A stretch of 53,584 bases of DNA from an uncultured Eubacteriales bacterium (GTDB lineage: Bacteria; Bacillota; Clostridia; Christensenellales; CAG-138): the NCBI GenBank assembly GCA_902761365.1, contig CACWJZ010000013.1, forward strand, positions 1 to 53,584, read 5' to 3'. The translations under genes were made by a program, and so were the position numbers. The notes under the pieces were generated by a model. The model had not been told where the DNA came from, ran no database searches, and saw only the letters and a list, made by a program, of their open reading frames with translations. Shown in pieces: positions 42,023 through 50,132 of the stretch. Every line of letters starts with the position of its first letter. The stretch's first letter is position 1.

Positions 42023-42439
42023 ATGAGGAAGGTCTACTTTGCCGGGTCCATCCGCGGCGGGCGGCAGGACGCGGCTCTATATGGGGAGATGATCGCCTTT
42101 TTGGAGGCGCGGGGCTGCCGGGTGCTGACGGAGCATGTGGGCCTCGAATCCCTTCAGGAGGCGGGGGAGAGGACCATGACCGAGGAGGAGATCTTCGATC
42201 GGGACATGGCCTGGCTCTGCGACAGCGATTTGGTGGTGGCCGAGTGCACCACCCCGTCCCATGGCGTAGGATACGAGCTTGCCCGTGCGCGGGACATGGC
42301 AAAGCCCGTCCATATCTTCTATGACCTCACCCGGGGCAGGCTTTCAGCCATGCTGGCGGGGGATCGAAGCTTTATCCTCCATCCTTATACATCCCGGCGG
42401 GAGCTGTTCGAGGCGCTGGATAGGATCATAGCGCAGTGA
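42023..42439 (+). CDS. 2'-deoxynucleoside 5'-phosphate N-hydrolase/deoxyribosyltransferase family
   Basis: A 138-residue protein of the nucleoside 2-deoxyribosyltransferase fold. The N-terminal YFAGSIRGGRQD matches the DNPH1 (RCL) subgroup, which hydrolyses modified deoxynucleoside monophosphates and keeps them out of DNA. The catalytic Glu is in HGVGYELARARDM near residue 76, with the Asp in DRDMAWLCDSDLVVAE upstream. Length is near that of DNPH1 (about 170) but shorter. AGGAGG lies 7 nt before the ATG. It is in an operon with the YgjP-like peptidase. The deoxyribosyltransferase activity is an alternative. Confidence 0.85.
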   Translation: MRKVYFAGSIRGGRQDAALYGEMIAFLEARGCRVLTEHVGLESLQEAGERTMTEEEIFDRDMAWLCDSDLVVAECTTPSHGVGYELARARDMAKPVHIFYDLTRGRLSAMLAGDRSFILHPYTSRRELFEALDRIIAQ

Positions 42440-42443
42440 CCAT

Positions 42444-42472
42444 TTGACGAAGCGGAAGCGGTATAGTATACT
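42444..42472 (+). promoter_or_regulatory. Strong promoter of the CotH lipoprotein
   Basis: TTGACG (42444-42449), a 17-nt spacer and TATACT (42467-42472). A GAAGGAG site (about 42487-42493) serves the TTG start at 42506. Confidence 0.75.
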
Positions 42473-42505
42473 TCCAACGATAGAACGAAGGAGAAGATCG
42501 ACACC

Positions 42506-45433
42506 TTGCAAAGGACCCTGAAAAACGGTATAGCCTGGCTGCTCCTGCTGCTGATGCTGGCAGGGGGATGTATGACGCCGCTCTCGCAGCCGGCCCAGCC
42601 AGAGTTCCATGAGCGGGTGCCTTCGCCCACGTCCGCCCTGTCGGAGGAGCAGCAGGACCCCAATACCAGGCGGGAGCTGTCCTCTGAGGGGGTGCAGCTG
42701 CAATTCACGGAAGTTCGTTCCGCCGGCGACCTGCAGGGGGCCTATGCAGGCTGTGAGTGGGCAGATTGGTTCGAGCTGTACAACGCCGGGACCATGAGCG
42801 TCGATCTGGGCAAGCTGTACATCACGAACGATCCGGAGAAGCCCGACAAGCATCCGCTGCCTGAGACCGTGTTGGCGCCGGGGCAGTACATCGCTATCTG
42901 CTGCTGTGAGAAGCAGGAGCATCCCTCCGTGGCCATGGGCATCGCTCGCCGCGGGGAGACGCTGTACGTCTTCGGCGGCGATCGGCGTCAGATCTGTAAG
43001 ATCACCGTACCGCCTCTGGACGACGACATCAGCTGGGCGGTGGCGGATGGTACCTGGGGTTATTGCACCGAGCCGACCCCCGGGCGGGCCAACGGCAAGG
43101 TCTTTGCAAGCTTGGATCCGGTACAGGTGGACACCCTGGGTGTGAGCGTTTCCGAGCTATTGATCGACGGCCGGTATGCGGCGGTGACTCCCGACGGGCG
43201 CTATTGCGACTTTGTGGAGCTCCACAACGATACCGATAACACCGTTTCTCTGAAGAATTGGTATTTGTCCGACAGCACGGACAAACTGGAAAAGTGGCCC
43301 ATCCCGGACGTGGAGGTGCCTGCCGACGGATATCTGTTGATCCTGCTGGGCGGCGACGGCCAGCCGCGGGTTGACGGGCTCCTGCAGGCGGACTTTTCTA
43401 TCAATCGCCGTGAGCAGGTGGTCCTGTACGACGCCGACGCCTTGGCCTATTCCGTATTCCATCTCCCGGAAAATCTGCGTTCCGACGTGTCCGTCGGGGC
43501 GAACGGAGAATATTATCTGAACCCGACCCCCGGTCGACAGAATGGCCCCGCATCCTATACTGCCTCCGATGGAGGCTGCTACGACTATACCGGCGTGTTC
43601 ATCAGCGAGGTTTGCGCCTATGCGGGAGCGGGCAACAACGACTGGATCGAGCTATATAACGCCACTGGCGAAAAGGTGTCCCTGGATGGCTGGCAGATGC
43701 GCAAGGACAGGGAGGGGGAGAAGGTCATCGACCTTTCCGGCACCCTGGCTCCCGGCGGATATGCCGTGTTCGAGACCACCTCCCATGCGGAGCGCCAAAA
43801 GAACGGCGTGGGCTCCTTCGGCCTGTCCATGGGCGGGGAGACCTTGTATTTGATGGACGAAAAGGGCGGCTTGCGGGACGAGTATGCCACCGGCGTCCTG
43901 GAGCCCAACGTCAGCTCCGGCCGGGTGGAGGGCAACGGCAACATCGCCCGAGTCTTCTTCAGCAAGCCCACCAAGGGAGAGCGCAACAGCAGCCAGTATG
44001 CCCTGGGCTATGCCAAGGCACCGGTGTTCTCTGAAACAGGGCTGTATCAGACGGAATCCTTCCAGCTGACCCTGACCTCCGATGAGGGGGCCATCATCCG
44101 CTACACCTCTAACGGCAGCGAGCCCACGGCCTCGTCCTCCGTCTATTCGGGGCCCATCTCCATCACCAAGAACACGGTCATCCGTGCCTTTGCGCAAAAG
44201 GACGGCCTGCTCAACAGCGAGATCATCACCTATACCTTCCTCTTCGAGAAGCCGCACGATCTGCCCGTGATCTGCCTCTCCTTCGATCCCAAGGACAGGG
44301 AAGCCCTCTGGACGGCCCGTTCCAAGGATTCCAGCAGCAAGAAGCAGCGCAAGGGCTATTTCAGTTACTACGAGGGTGGCAAGCTCTCCACGGAGTTCCC
44401 GGCGGATTTCAAGACCAAGGGCGCCGGCACCCTGGGGTACGCCCAGGCCGCTTTGTCCATCCATCTTAGGGGCAAGTACGGCGTGAGCAGCGTCACCTAT
44501 CCCTTCTTCAAGGAGTATGGCTGGCAGGAGTTTTCCTCCCTGTGCATCCGCAACTCCGGCCAGGACAACGCCCAGGCCCGCATGCGCGATTCCTACGCAA
44601 GCCGCCTCTGCTTCGGACTGAACATCGACGTGGCGGCCACCCGGCCCACGGCGGTGTACATCAACGGCAAGTACTACGGCCTCTATGATCTCAACGAGGA
44701 CCAGAACGACGATTATCTTGCCACCCACTTTGGCATCAACAAGAACGACGTGGAGATCATTCGCTTCAACACGGTCCTGGTCAAGGGCAGCAAGACCGAC
44801 TGGAAGCGCGTCATCGACTACGCCAAGACCAAGAACCTGTCCAAGGGCTCGGCCTATGAGGAGTTCGTGCAGTGGGTGGACCCGGATTACTTCATCGACT
44901 ATCTGGTCTGCTCCACTTACCTCTGTAACAGCGACATGGCCAATCAGAAGTATTGGCACACCACGGACAACGCCATCCGCTGGCGGGCCATCTTCTATGA
45001 CTTCGACTACGCCATGGGTTTCAACGGCGGCTCTTCAAAGCGCAGCATCATCAGCCATTTCTTCAACAAGGACGGCACGCCCACAGCTACCTCCCGGGTC
45101 TACACCCATATCCCCGTGGCCCTGGTGAAGAACCAGGAATGGCGCACCCGGTTCATCGAGCGGTATGTGGAGTTGACGGTGACCACCTTCGCACCGGAGC
45201 GGGCTGTGCGCATTCTCCAAGAGCTGCGGGACGAGATGGATTCTGAGATGCCGCGGCATATCAAGCGATGGGGAAGGCCCTCCTCCTACGACACCTGGCG
45301 GAAGAACGTGAACGCCCTGCAAAAATGGATGGAGAACCGTCCCGCCAACGCCTTAGAGGGCCTTCGCAAATATTTCAATCTGGACAAGAGCTATATCGAC
45401 GAGTTGGTGGCCAAATATACCCCCCAGAATTAA
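42506..45433 (+). CDS. CotH-kinase-fold lipoprotein with lamin-tail domains
   Basis: A 975-residue lipoprotein. The signal ends with the lipobox AGGC at Cys22. Three lamin-tail-like (LTD) domains follow at about residues 52-160, 200-310 and 355-470, with DWFELYN, DFVELHN and DWIELYN repeats. A chitobiase C-terminal-like beta domain (about 500-575; IRYTSNGSEPTASS) precedes the CotH kinase domain (about 580-930). Catalytic CotH residues are in YDLNEDQNDDYL near 730 and FYDFDYAMGF near 835. CotH phosphorylates spore-coat proteins in Bacillus; extracellular lipid-anchored versions have no proven substrate. The TTG start is set by the nearby site. Monocistronic, with promoter and terminator. Confidence 0.9.
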   Translation: MQRTLKNGIAWLLLLLMLAGGCMTPLSQPAQPEFHERVPSPTSALSEEQQDPNTRRELSSEGVQLQFTEVRSAGDLQGAYAGCEWADWFELYNAGTMSVDLGKLYITNDPEKPDKHPLPETVLAPGQYIAICCCEKQEHPSVAMGIARRGETLYVFGGDRRQICKITVPPLDDDISWAVADGTWGYCTEPTPGRANGKVFASLDPVQVDTLGVSVSELLIDGRYAAVTPDGRYCDFVELHNDTDNTVSLKNWYLSDSTDKLEKWPIPDVEVPADGYLLILLGGDGQPRVDGLLQADFSINRREQVVLYDADALAYSVFHLPENLRSDVSVGANGEYYLNPTPGRQNGPASYTASDGGCYDYTGVFISEVCAYAGAGNNDWIELYNATGEKVSLDGWQMRKDREGEKVIDLSGTLAPGGYAVFETTSHAERQKNGVGSFGLSMGGETLYLMDEKGGLRDEYATGVLEPNVSSGRVEGNGNIARVFFSKPTKGERNSSQYALGYAKAPVFSETGLYQTESFQLTLTSDEGAIIRYTSNGSEPTASSSVYSGPISITKNTVIRAFAQKDGLLNSEIITYTFLFEKPHDLPVICLSFDPKDREALWTARSKDSSSKKQRKGYFSYYEGGKLSTEFPADFKTKGAGTLGYAQAALSIHLRGKYGVSSVTYPFFKEYGWQEFSSLCIRNSGQDNAQARMRDSYASRLCFGLNIDVAATRPTAVYINGKYYGLYDLNEDQNDDYLATHFGINKNDVEIIRFNTVLVKGSKTDWKRVIDYAKTKNLSKGSAYEEFVQWVDPDYFIDYLVCSTYLCNSDMANQKYWHTTDNAIRWRAIFYDFDYAMGFNGGSSKRSIISHFFNKDGTPTATSRVYTHIPVALVKNQEWRTRFIERYVELTVTTFAPERAVRILQELRDEMDSEMPRHIKRWGRPSSYDTWRKNVNALQKWMENRPANALEGLRKYFNLDKSYIDELVAKYTPQN

Positions 45434-45447
45434 GACATCCCTACACC

Positions 45448-45478
45448 AAAGGACGCGCTTTGTGCGCGTCCTTTTTAT
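45448..45478 (+). terminator. Terminator of the CotH gene
   Basis: An 11-bp stem, AAAGGACGCGC (45448-45458) with GCGCGTCCTTT (45464-45474), followed by T's. Confidence 0.9.
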
Positions 45479-45504
45479 ATATTTCAGGTAGAGATAAGAA
45501 AAGG

Positions 45505-45533
45505 TTGCAAAACAGTTTTGGGGATTGTACAAT
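45505..45533 (+). promoter_or_regulatory. Promoter of the DUF1015 gene
   Basis: TTGCAA (45505-45510), a 17-nt spacer and TACAAT (45528-45533). Confidence 0.65.
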
Positions 45534-45586
45534 ATCCGTAAGGCCTATGCCTATATTATTTTATGAATGAAGCGAGGTCAGCAAAC

Positions 45587-46903
45587 ATGGAAAAGAAGTA
45601 CAGCAACTCGATCGGCGTCCTGGTCCCGGAGGTCATGCTTCCGCCCAAGGGAACGGATATGATGAAGTGGGCCGTGGTGGCCTGCGACCAGTTCACCTCC
45701 CAGAAGGAGTATTGGGAGGAGGCCCGGAAGATCATCGGAGACGCGCCCTCCACGCTGGACCTCATTCTGCCGGAGGCGTATCTGGGCAGCCCCGACGAGC
45801 CGGAGCGCATCGCCGCCATCAAGGCCAACATGAAGACATACCTGAAGAAGGGCATTTTGCAGAAGCAGCCTCAGGGCTTCGTGCTCATCGAGCGCACCGC
45901 CAACGGCAACACCCGCCACGGTTTGGTCATGGCTCTCGATTTGGAGGAGTACGACTACTCCAAGGGTTCCGGAACCCTGATCCGCGCCACCGAGGGGACC
46001 ATTGTCTCCCGCATCCCGCCCCGCCTGAAGATCCGGGAGGGCGCAGCGGTGGAGCTGCCCCACATCCTGGTCCTCATCGACGATCCCGAGCGGACCGTCA
46101 TCGAGCCCCTGGTGAAGAAGGCCGGGGAGCTGCCCTGCCTTTACGACACGGACCTGATGCTGGGCGGCGGCCACATCTCCGGCCGGCTGGTGGCAGAGGA
46201 GGGGGATGTGGAGAACGTCCTCACTGCCCTAACGAAGCTCGCTGACAAGGAAGCTTTCCAAAAGAAGTACGGCGATCATCCTGTGCTCCTGTTCGCCATG
46301 GGCGACGGCAACCACAGCCTGGCCACGGCCAAGGCCAACTGGGAGAAGATCAAGGCCACCCTGCCCGAGGCGGAGAGGGCCGATCATCCCGCCCGCTACG
46401 CCCTCATCGAGCTCAACAACGTCCACGACGAAGGCATCATCTTCGAGCCCATCCATCGGGTGGTCTTCGGCGTGGAGGGGAAGACCTTCCTCGACGCGCT
46501 GCAGAAGAAGCTGGCGGAGCAGAACGGGCCCGTGGAGGTCCTGCCGGTGGCGCAGAAGGCCGAGGGCGGCGAAAAGCACATCATCCCCTTCTTCTACGGC
46601 GACACGGAGGGCACCCTGGTGATCAGCGATCCGGCGGCGCAGCTGGCTGTGGGCACCCTGCAGAATGCCATCGACGCCGTGCTCAAGGACCTGGGCGGCG
46701 AGGTGGACTACATCCACGGCGACGACGTGGTGAAGGACCTGGCGAAAAAGCCCAACGCTGTGGGCTTCCTGCTGCCCACCATGCAGAAGGGCGAGCTGTT
46801 CTCCACCGTGGTCTATGACGGCGCCCTGCCCCGCAAGACCTTCTCCATGGGCGAAGCCGCCGAAAAGCGCTACTACCTGGAAGCCCGGCTGCTGGAGAAA
46901 TAA
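45587..46903 (+). CDS. DUF1015 family protein
   Basis: A 438-residue cytoplasmic protein with the DUF1015 core. Landmarks are VVACDQFTSQKEYWEEAR near residue 30, IERTANGNTRHGLVMALDLE near 100 and the family signature FAMGDGNHSLATAKA near residue 240. A C-terminal block NAVGFLLPTMQKGELFS follows. The family is widespread in bacteria and its biochemical role is not settled to my knowledge. The ATG at 45587 is preferred because AGCGAGG lies 9 nt upstream; the ATG at 45563 has no site. Monocistronic. Confidence 0.82.
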   Translation: MEKKYSNSIGVLVPEVMLPPKGTDMMKWAVVACDQFTSQKEYWEEARKIIGDAPSTLDLILPEAYLGSPDEPERIAAIKANMKTYLKKGILQKQPQGFVLIERTANGNTRHGLVMALDLEEYDYSKGSGTLIRATEGTIVSRIPPRLKIREGAAVELPHILVLIDDPERTVIEPLVKKAGELPCLYDTDLMLGGGHISGRLVAEEGDVENVLTALTKLADKEAFQKKYGDHPVLLFAMGDGNHSLATAKANWEKIKATLPEAERADHPARYALIELNNVHDEGIIFEPIHRVVFGVEGKTFLDALQKKLAEQNGPVEVLPVAQKAEGGEKHIIPFFYGDTEGTLVISDPAAQLAVGTLQNAIDAVLKDLGGEVDYIHGDDVVKDLAKKPNAVGFLLPTMQKGELFSTVVYDGALPRKTFSMGEAAEKRYYLEARLLEK

Positions 46904-46925
46904 CGAAATCCAATCCTATACAATA

Positions 46926-46959
46926 GCGAAAGGAACGGCAGCGTTGCCGTTCCTTTCGC
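46926..46959 (+). terminator. Hairpin after the DUF1015 gene
   Basis: A perfect 15-bp stem pairs 46926-46940 with 46945-46959 around GCGT. It lacks a long T run, so termination may be partial. The rest of the gap to 47066 holds a tandem AACCTTAAAC repeat (47031-47040, 47042-47051). Confidence 0.7.
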
Positions 46960-47066
46960 ATGGGAGAGAGGGTATTGGGATAAGAAGCTTTTTCAGCTGA
47001 TCACTCTGTTTGCAATCAGTGTACCGCTGAAACCTTAAACGAACCTTAAACAATATATAAATGTTT

Positions 47067-47540
47067 TTAGCTTCGCGGCGTCAGGACCCCCCTCAGGTCA
47101 TAGATAGCGTGCCGGGGGCACTTCACCGCGCACATGCCGCAGGAAAGGCACAGCCCTTCGTCGATGGCAGATAAGTTGTCTACGACCTTGGCTGCACCGG
47201 AGGGACAGGCCTTTTCGCAGATGCCGCAGCCGATGCAGGACACAGTGCAGGCAGCGCGAGCCAACTTGCCCGGGTCCTTGTTGGAGCACTTCACCACCAT
47301 AGGGCTGCCCGCCTCGTGGAGATGGATGATACCCCGGGGACACTCGATGACGCAGGCGCTGCAGCCCTGGCATTTGGTTTCGTCCACCTCCGCCGCGCCA
47401 TTCGGATTGAACGAGATGGCGTCAAAGGGACAGATGCTCACGCACATGCCGCAGCCGATGCAGCCATAGCTGCAGCTAATATTACGGCAACCGTCGTTGC
47501 AGGCGACCAGGGCCACCTGGTGAGGGAACCGTTTCTCCAT
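47067..47540 (-). CDS. Four-cluster ferredoxin of the molybdenum hydroxylase operon
   Basis: A 157-residue cytoplasmic iron-sulfur protein. Four CxxCxxCxxxCP motifs are visible: CIGCGMCVSICP, CQGCSACVIECP, CIGCGICEKACP and CLSCGMCAVKCP. Extra Cys lie upstream (CNDGCRNISC), so more cofactors are possible. The segment CSNKDPGKLARAACTVSC resembles the C-terminal half of RnfB. It starts 1 nt after the stop of the xdh gene and its AAGGAGG site is encoded within the last codons of xdh (Glu-Arg-Arg-Gly), so the two are translationally linked. It is probably the electron acceptor or donor of the hydroxylase. Confidence 0.88.
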   Translation of the reverse strand: MEKRFPHQVALVACNDGCRNISCSYGCIGCGMCVSICPFDAISFNPNGAAEVDETKCQGCSACVIECPRGIIHLHEAGSPMVVKCSNKDPGKLARAACTVSCIGCGICEKACPSGAAKVVDNLSAIDEGLCLSCGMCAVKCPRHAIYDLRGVLTPRS

Positions 47541-47541
47541 G

Positions 47542-50121
47542 TCAACCCCTCCTTTCGTAAGGCGTGTCGGCCAGAGGGAGGCTGGTCCGCCGTTTCCCGT
47601 CCAGCTGATAGTAGGCTTCCGCAATGGCCGGGGCCGTGGGGATGGAGGTGATCTCGCCGATGCCGATGGCCCCGCAGGCTACGTCCAGACCCGGTTTATC
47701 CACCACGATGGCCTTGATCTCGGGGATCTCGTGGGCCCGGAACAAGCCCAGCTTGCCGAACTTGTCGATGGGCTTGCAGTTTTCGTCGATGGGGTACTGC
47801 TCCCTGAGGGCGTAGCCCATGCTCATAACCACGCCGCCCTCGATCTGCCCCTCGCAGGAGAGGGGGTTCACGGCTTTGCCCACGTCGTGGACCGCCACCA
47901 TGGATTCGATCTTTCCGGTGACTTTATCAAGGACGCACATTTGAGTGGCGTATCCGTAGGCCACGTGGGACACGGGATGGGGTACGTCCGCCCCCAGCTT
48001 GTCGGTCTTGGCGAGATACTCCCCATAGAACACTTCGCCGTTCAACTCCTTCAGCGTCCTGGTATTCAGCGCCTCCGTCAGCTTTTCGCAGGCCCTTCGG
48101 CAGGCTTCGCCAGTGACAAGGGTCTGGCGGGAGCCGGAGGAGTCGCCGGAATCGGGGGCGATCCAGGTGTTGGACCGCTCGTAGACGATGTCGTCCCGAC
48201 CGAGGGGCGTATTGGTCACCACCATCTGCACCAGCACGGTCCCCAAGCCCTGACCGATGCAGGAGGCGCCGGCGTAGATGTGGACCTTGGCGTCCTCCTC
48301 CACGATCAGCTTGCAGCGGCCCCAGTCGGGGAGCCCCACGCCCACCCCGGAGTTCTTCATGGCACAGGCGAGGCCCACGGGCTTGCCCGCGGCCACGGCG
48401 GCGTCGTAGTAGGGGCGTATGGCTTCCAGCGTCTCCACAAGGCCCGTTTCCGCTCCTACGATCTGGCCGTTGGGCAGCTCCTGCCCGGGGCGGATGGCAT
48501 TGCGGTAGCGGATCTCCCAGGGGGAGATGCCGATCTTCTCCGCCATCTCGTTCAACAGGCTCTCGATGGCGAAGCAGGTCTGGGTTACGCCGAAGCCCCG
48601 GAAAGCCCCGGCGGGGGGATTGTTGGTGTAGTAGGCCGTGCCCTCGATCTCGAAGTTCTGATAGTTGTAGGGGCCGGAGGCGTGGGTGCAGGCCCGCTCC
48701 AGCACGGGGCCGCCTAAGGAGGCGAAGGCGCCGGTGTCGGAGTATACGGAGGCCTTGACGCCCTGAATGATGCCGTTCTCATCGCAGCCGATGGTGAAGT
48801 CCATCCAAAAGGGGTGGCGCTTGGGATGGATGAGTAGGCTCTCCGCCCGGCTCAGCTTTACCTTCACGGCCCGGCCGGTCAGGTAGGTGATGAGGGCCGC
48901 GTGATGCTGGACCGTCATATCCTCCTTGCCGCCGAAGCCGCCGCCCACCAGTTGGTTCTGGACCCGGACCTTCTCGCTGCCCAGCAGGAGCTTGCACTCG
49001 TGGAGGGTGGTGTGGGAGGATTGGTCCGTGGACAGCACTCGCACGTAGCCGTCCTCATCCCAGTAGGCCACGGCGCACTCGGGCTCCAGGAAGGCGTGCT
49101 CCGTCCAGGGGGTCTCGAAGTGCTTGGAGATCACGTATTTCGACTTGTCGATGGCGCCGGTGGCGTCGCCCCGGGACACGTGCTTATAGGCCTGGACGTT
49201 GTCCGCCTCCTCGTCGAAGACTCGGGGGGCGTCGGGCTGCCGCGCCTCCTCGGGTCCGTGAACGGCGGGCAGGGGCTCATAGGTCACCTTGACGAGCTTC
49301 TTGGCCTTCTCCAAGATCTCCTGATCCTCGGCCACCACCAGGGCGATGGGGTCTCCCAGCCAGTGGGTGAGCCCGCCCACGGGGATGAGGGAGTACTGGT
49401 CGTGCTTGATATGGCCCACTTTGTTCTCCCCGGGGATGTTCTCGGCGGTGATGACCGCCACCACGCCGGGCAGGGCTTTGGCCTTGCTCGTATCGATCCC
49501 CAGCACCCGTGCTCGGGGGTACTGGCTGCGGACGGCGGAGCCGTAGGTCATGTGGGGCATATACCAGTCGTCCGGGTACTTGCCATAGCCCAGCACCTTT
49601 TCGTCCACGTCCAACCGGTGGACGCTGCTGCCCAGCTTCCAATCCGTCTCGGAGGGCTCCGGAATGACGCCCGCCTTTTTCAGTTTCGCCGCCAGCTCAA
49701 TGGCCTTGATGATCTTCACGTAGCCCGTGCAGCGGCAGTAGTTGTTGCGGATGGCGTAACGGATCTGCTCCTCCGTGGGATCGTCCACCTTGTCCAGCAG
49801 CGCTTTGGCGCACAGCACCATGCCAGGGATGCAGAAGCCGCATTGGACGGCGCCCGCCTCTCCGTAGGCGTAGGTATAGAGCTTCTTCTCCCAGTCGGAC
49901 AAACCCTCCACGGTGAGGATGTGCCTGCCTTCCAGATTGTCCGTCTTCGGCACACAGGCACGGCAGGTCTCCCCGTCGATGATCACGGTGCAGGCTCCGC
50001 AGCCCCCCTCTGAACAGCCGTCCTTCACAGAGGTCAGATGGAGCTCGTCCCGAAGGAACCTAAGCAGGCTCTGATTCTTCTCTGCCGTGACCGATCGTCC
50101 GTTCACATAGAATGTAGCCAT
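47542..50121 (-). CDS. Xanthine dehydrogenase-type molybdenum hydroxylase, XdhD-like
   Basis: An 859-residue fusion of a [2Fe-2S] domain (1-155) and the molybdopterin catalytic domain (165-859). The iron-sulfur Cys sets are CSEGGCGACTV near residue 37 and QCGFC with NNYCRCTGY near 95-135. The catalytic domain shows VGGGFGGKEDMTVQHHA near residue 400, PAGAFRGFG near 508 and the base Glu in GIGEI near 818. No FAD domain is fused. With YgfK and SsnA next door it matches the selenium-dependent molybdenum hydroxylase type (E. coli XdhD group), which acts on purines or related heterocycles. Substrate not fixed by sequence. AAGGAG precedes the ATG. Confidence 0.9.
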   Translation of the reverse strand: MATFYVNGRSVTAEKNQSLLRFLRDELHLTSVKDGCSEGGCGACTVIIDGETCRACVPKTDNLEGRHILTVEGLSDWEKKLYTYAYGEAGAVQCGFCIPGMVLCAKALLDKVDDPTEEQIRYAIRNNYCRCTGYVKIIKAIELAAKLKKAGVIPEPSETDWKLGSSVHRLDVDEKVLGYGKYPDDWYMPHMTYGSAVRSQYPRARVLGIDTSKAKALPGVVAVITAENIPGENKVGHIKHDQYSLIPVGGLTHWLGDPIALVVAEDQEILEKAKKLVKVTYEPLPAVHGPEEARQPDAPRVFDEEADNVQAYKHVSRGDATGAIDKSKYVISKHFETPWTEHAFLEPECAVAYWDEDGYVRVLSTDQSSHTTLHECKLLLGSEKVRVQNQLVGGGFGGKEDMTVQHHAALITYLTGRAVKVKLSRAESLLIHPKRHPFWMDFTIGCDENGIIQGVKASVYSDTGAFASLGGPVLERACTHASGPYNYQNFEIEGTAYYTNNPPAGAFRGFGVTQTCFAIESLLNEMAEKIGISPWEIRYRNAIRPGQELPNGQIVGAETGLVETLEAIRPYYDAAVAAGKPVGLACAMKNSGVGVGLPDWGRCKLIVEEDAKVHIYAGASCIGQGLGTVLVQMVVTNTPLGRDDIVYERSNTWIAPDSGDSSGSRQTLVTGEACRRACEKLTEALNTRTLKELNGEVFYGEYLAKTDKLGADVPHPVSHVAYGYATQMCVLDKVTGKIESMVAVHDVGKAVNPLSCEGQIEGGVVMSMGYALREQYPIDENCKPIDKFGKLGLFRAHEIPEIKAIVVDKPGLDVACGAIGIGEITSIPTAPAIAEAYYQLDGKRRTSLPLADTPYERRG

Positions 50122-50132
50122 GATTCTCCTTT

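Noticed and set aside
47539-48717. 392-codon + frame, with others at 48901-50013 and 51726-53141, antisense to xdh and ygfK
   Set aside because: All lie opposite well-supported molybdenum hydroxylase and YgfK coding sequence and have no recognisable motif.
47542-50121. Selenocysteine codon in the xdh gene
   Set aside because: No in-frame TGA occurs before the final stop. In this enzyme class selenium is a labile cofactor, not Sec.
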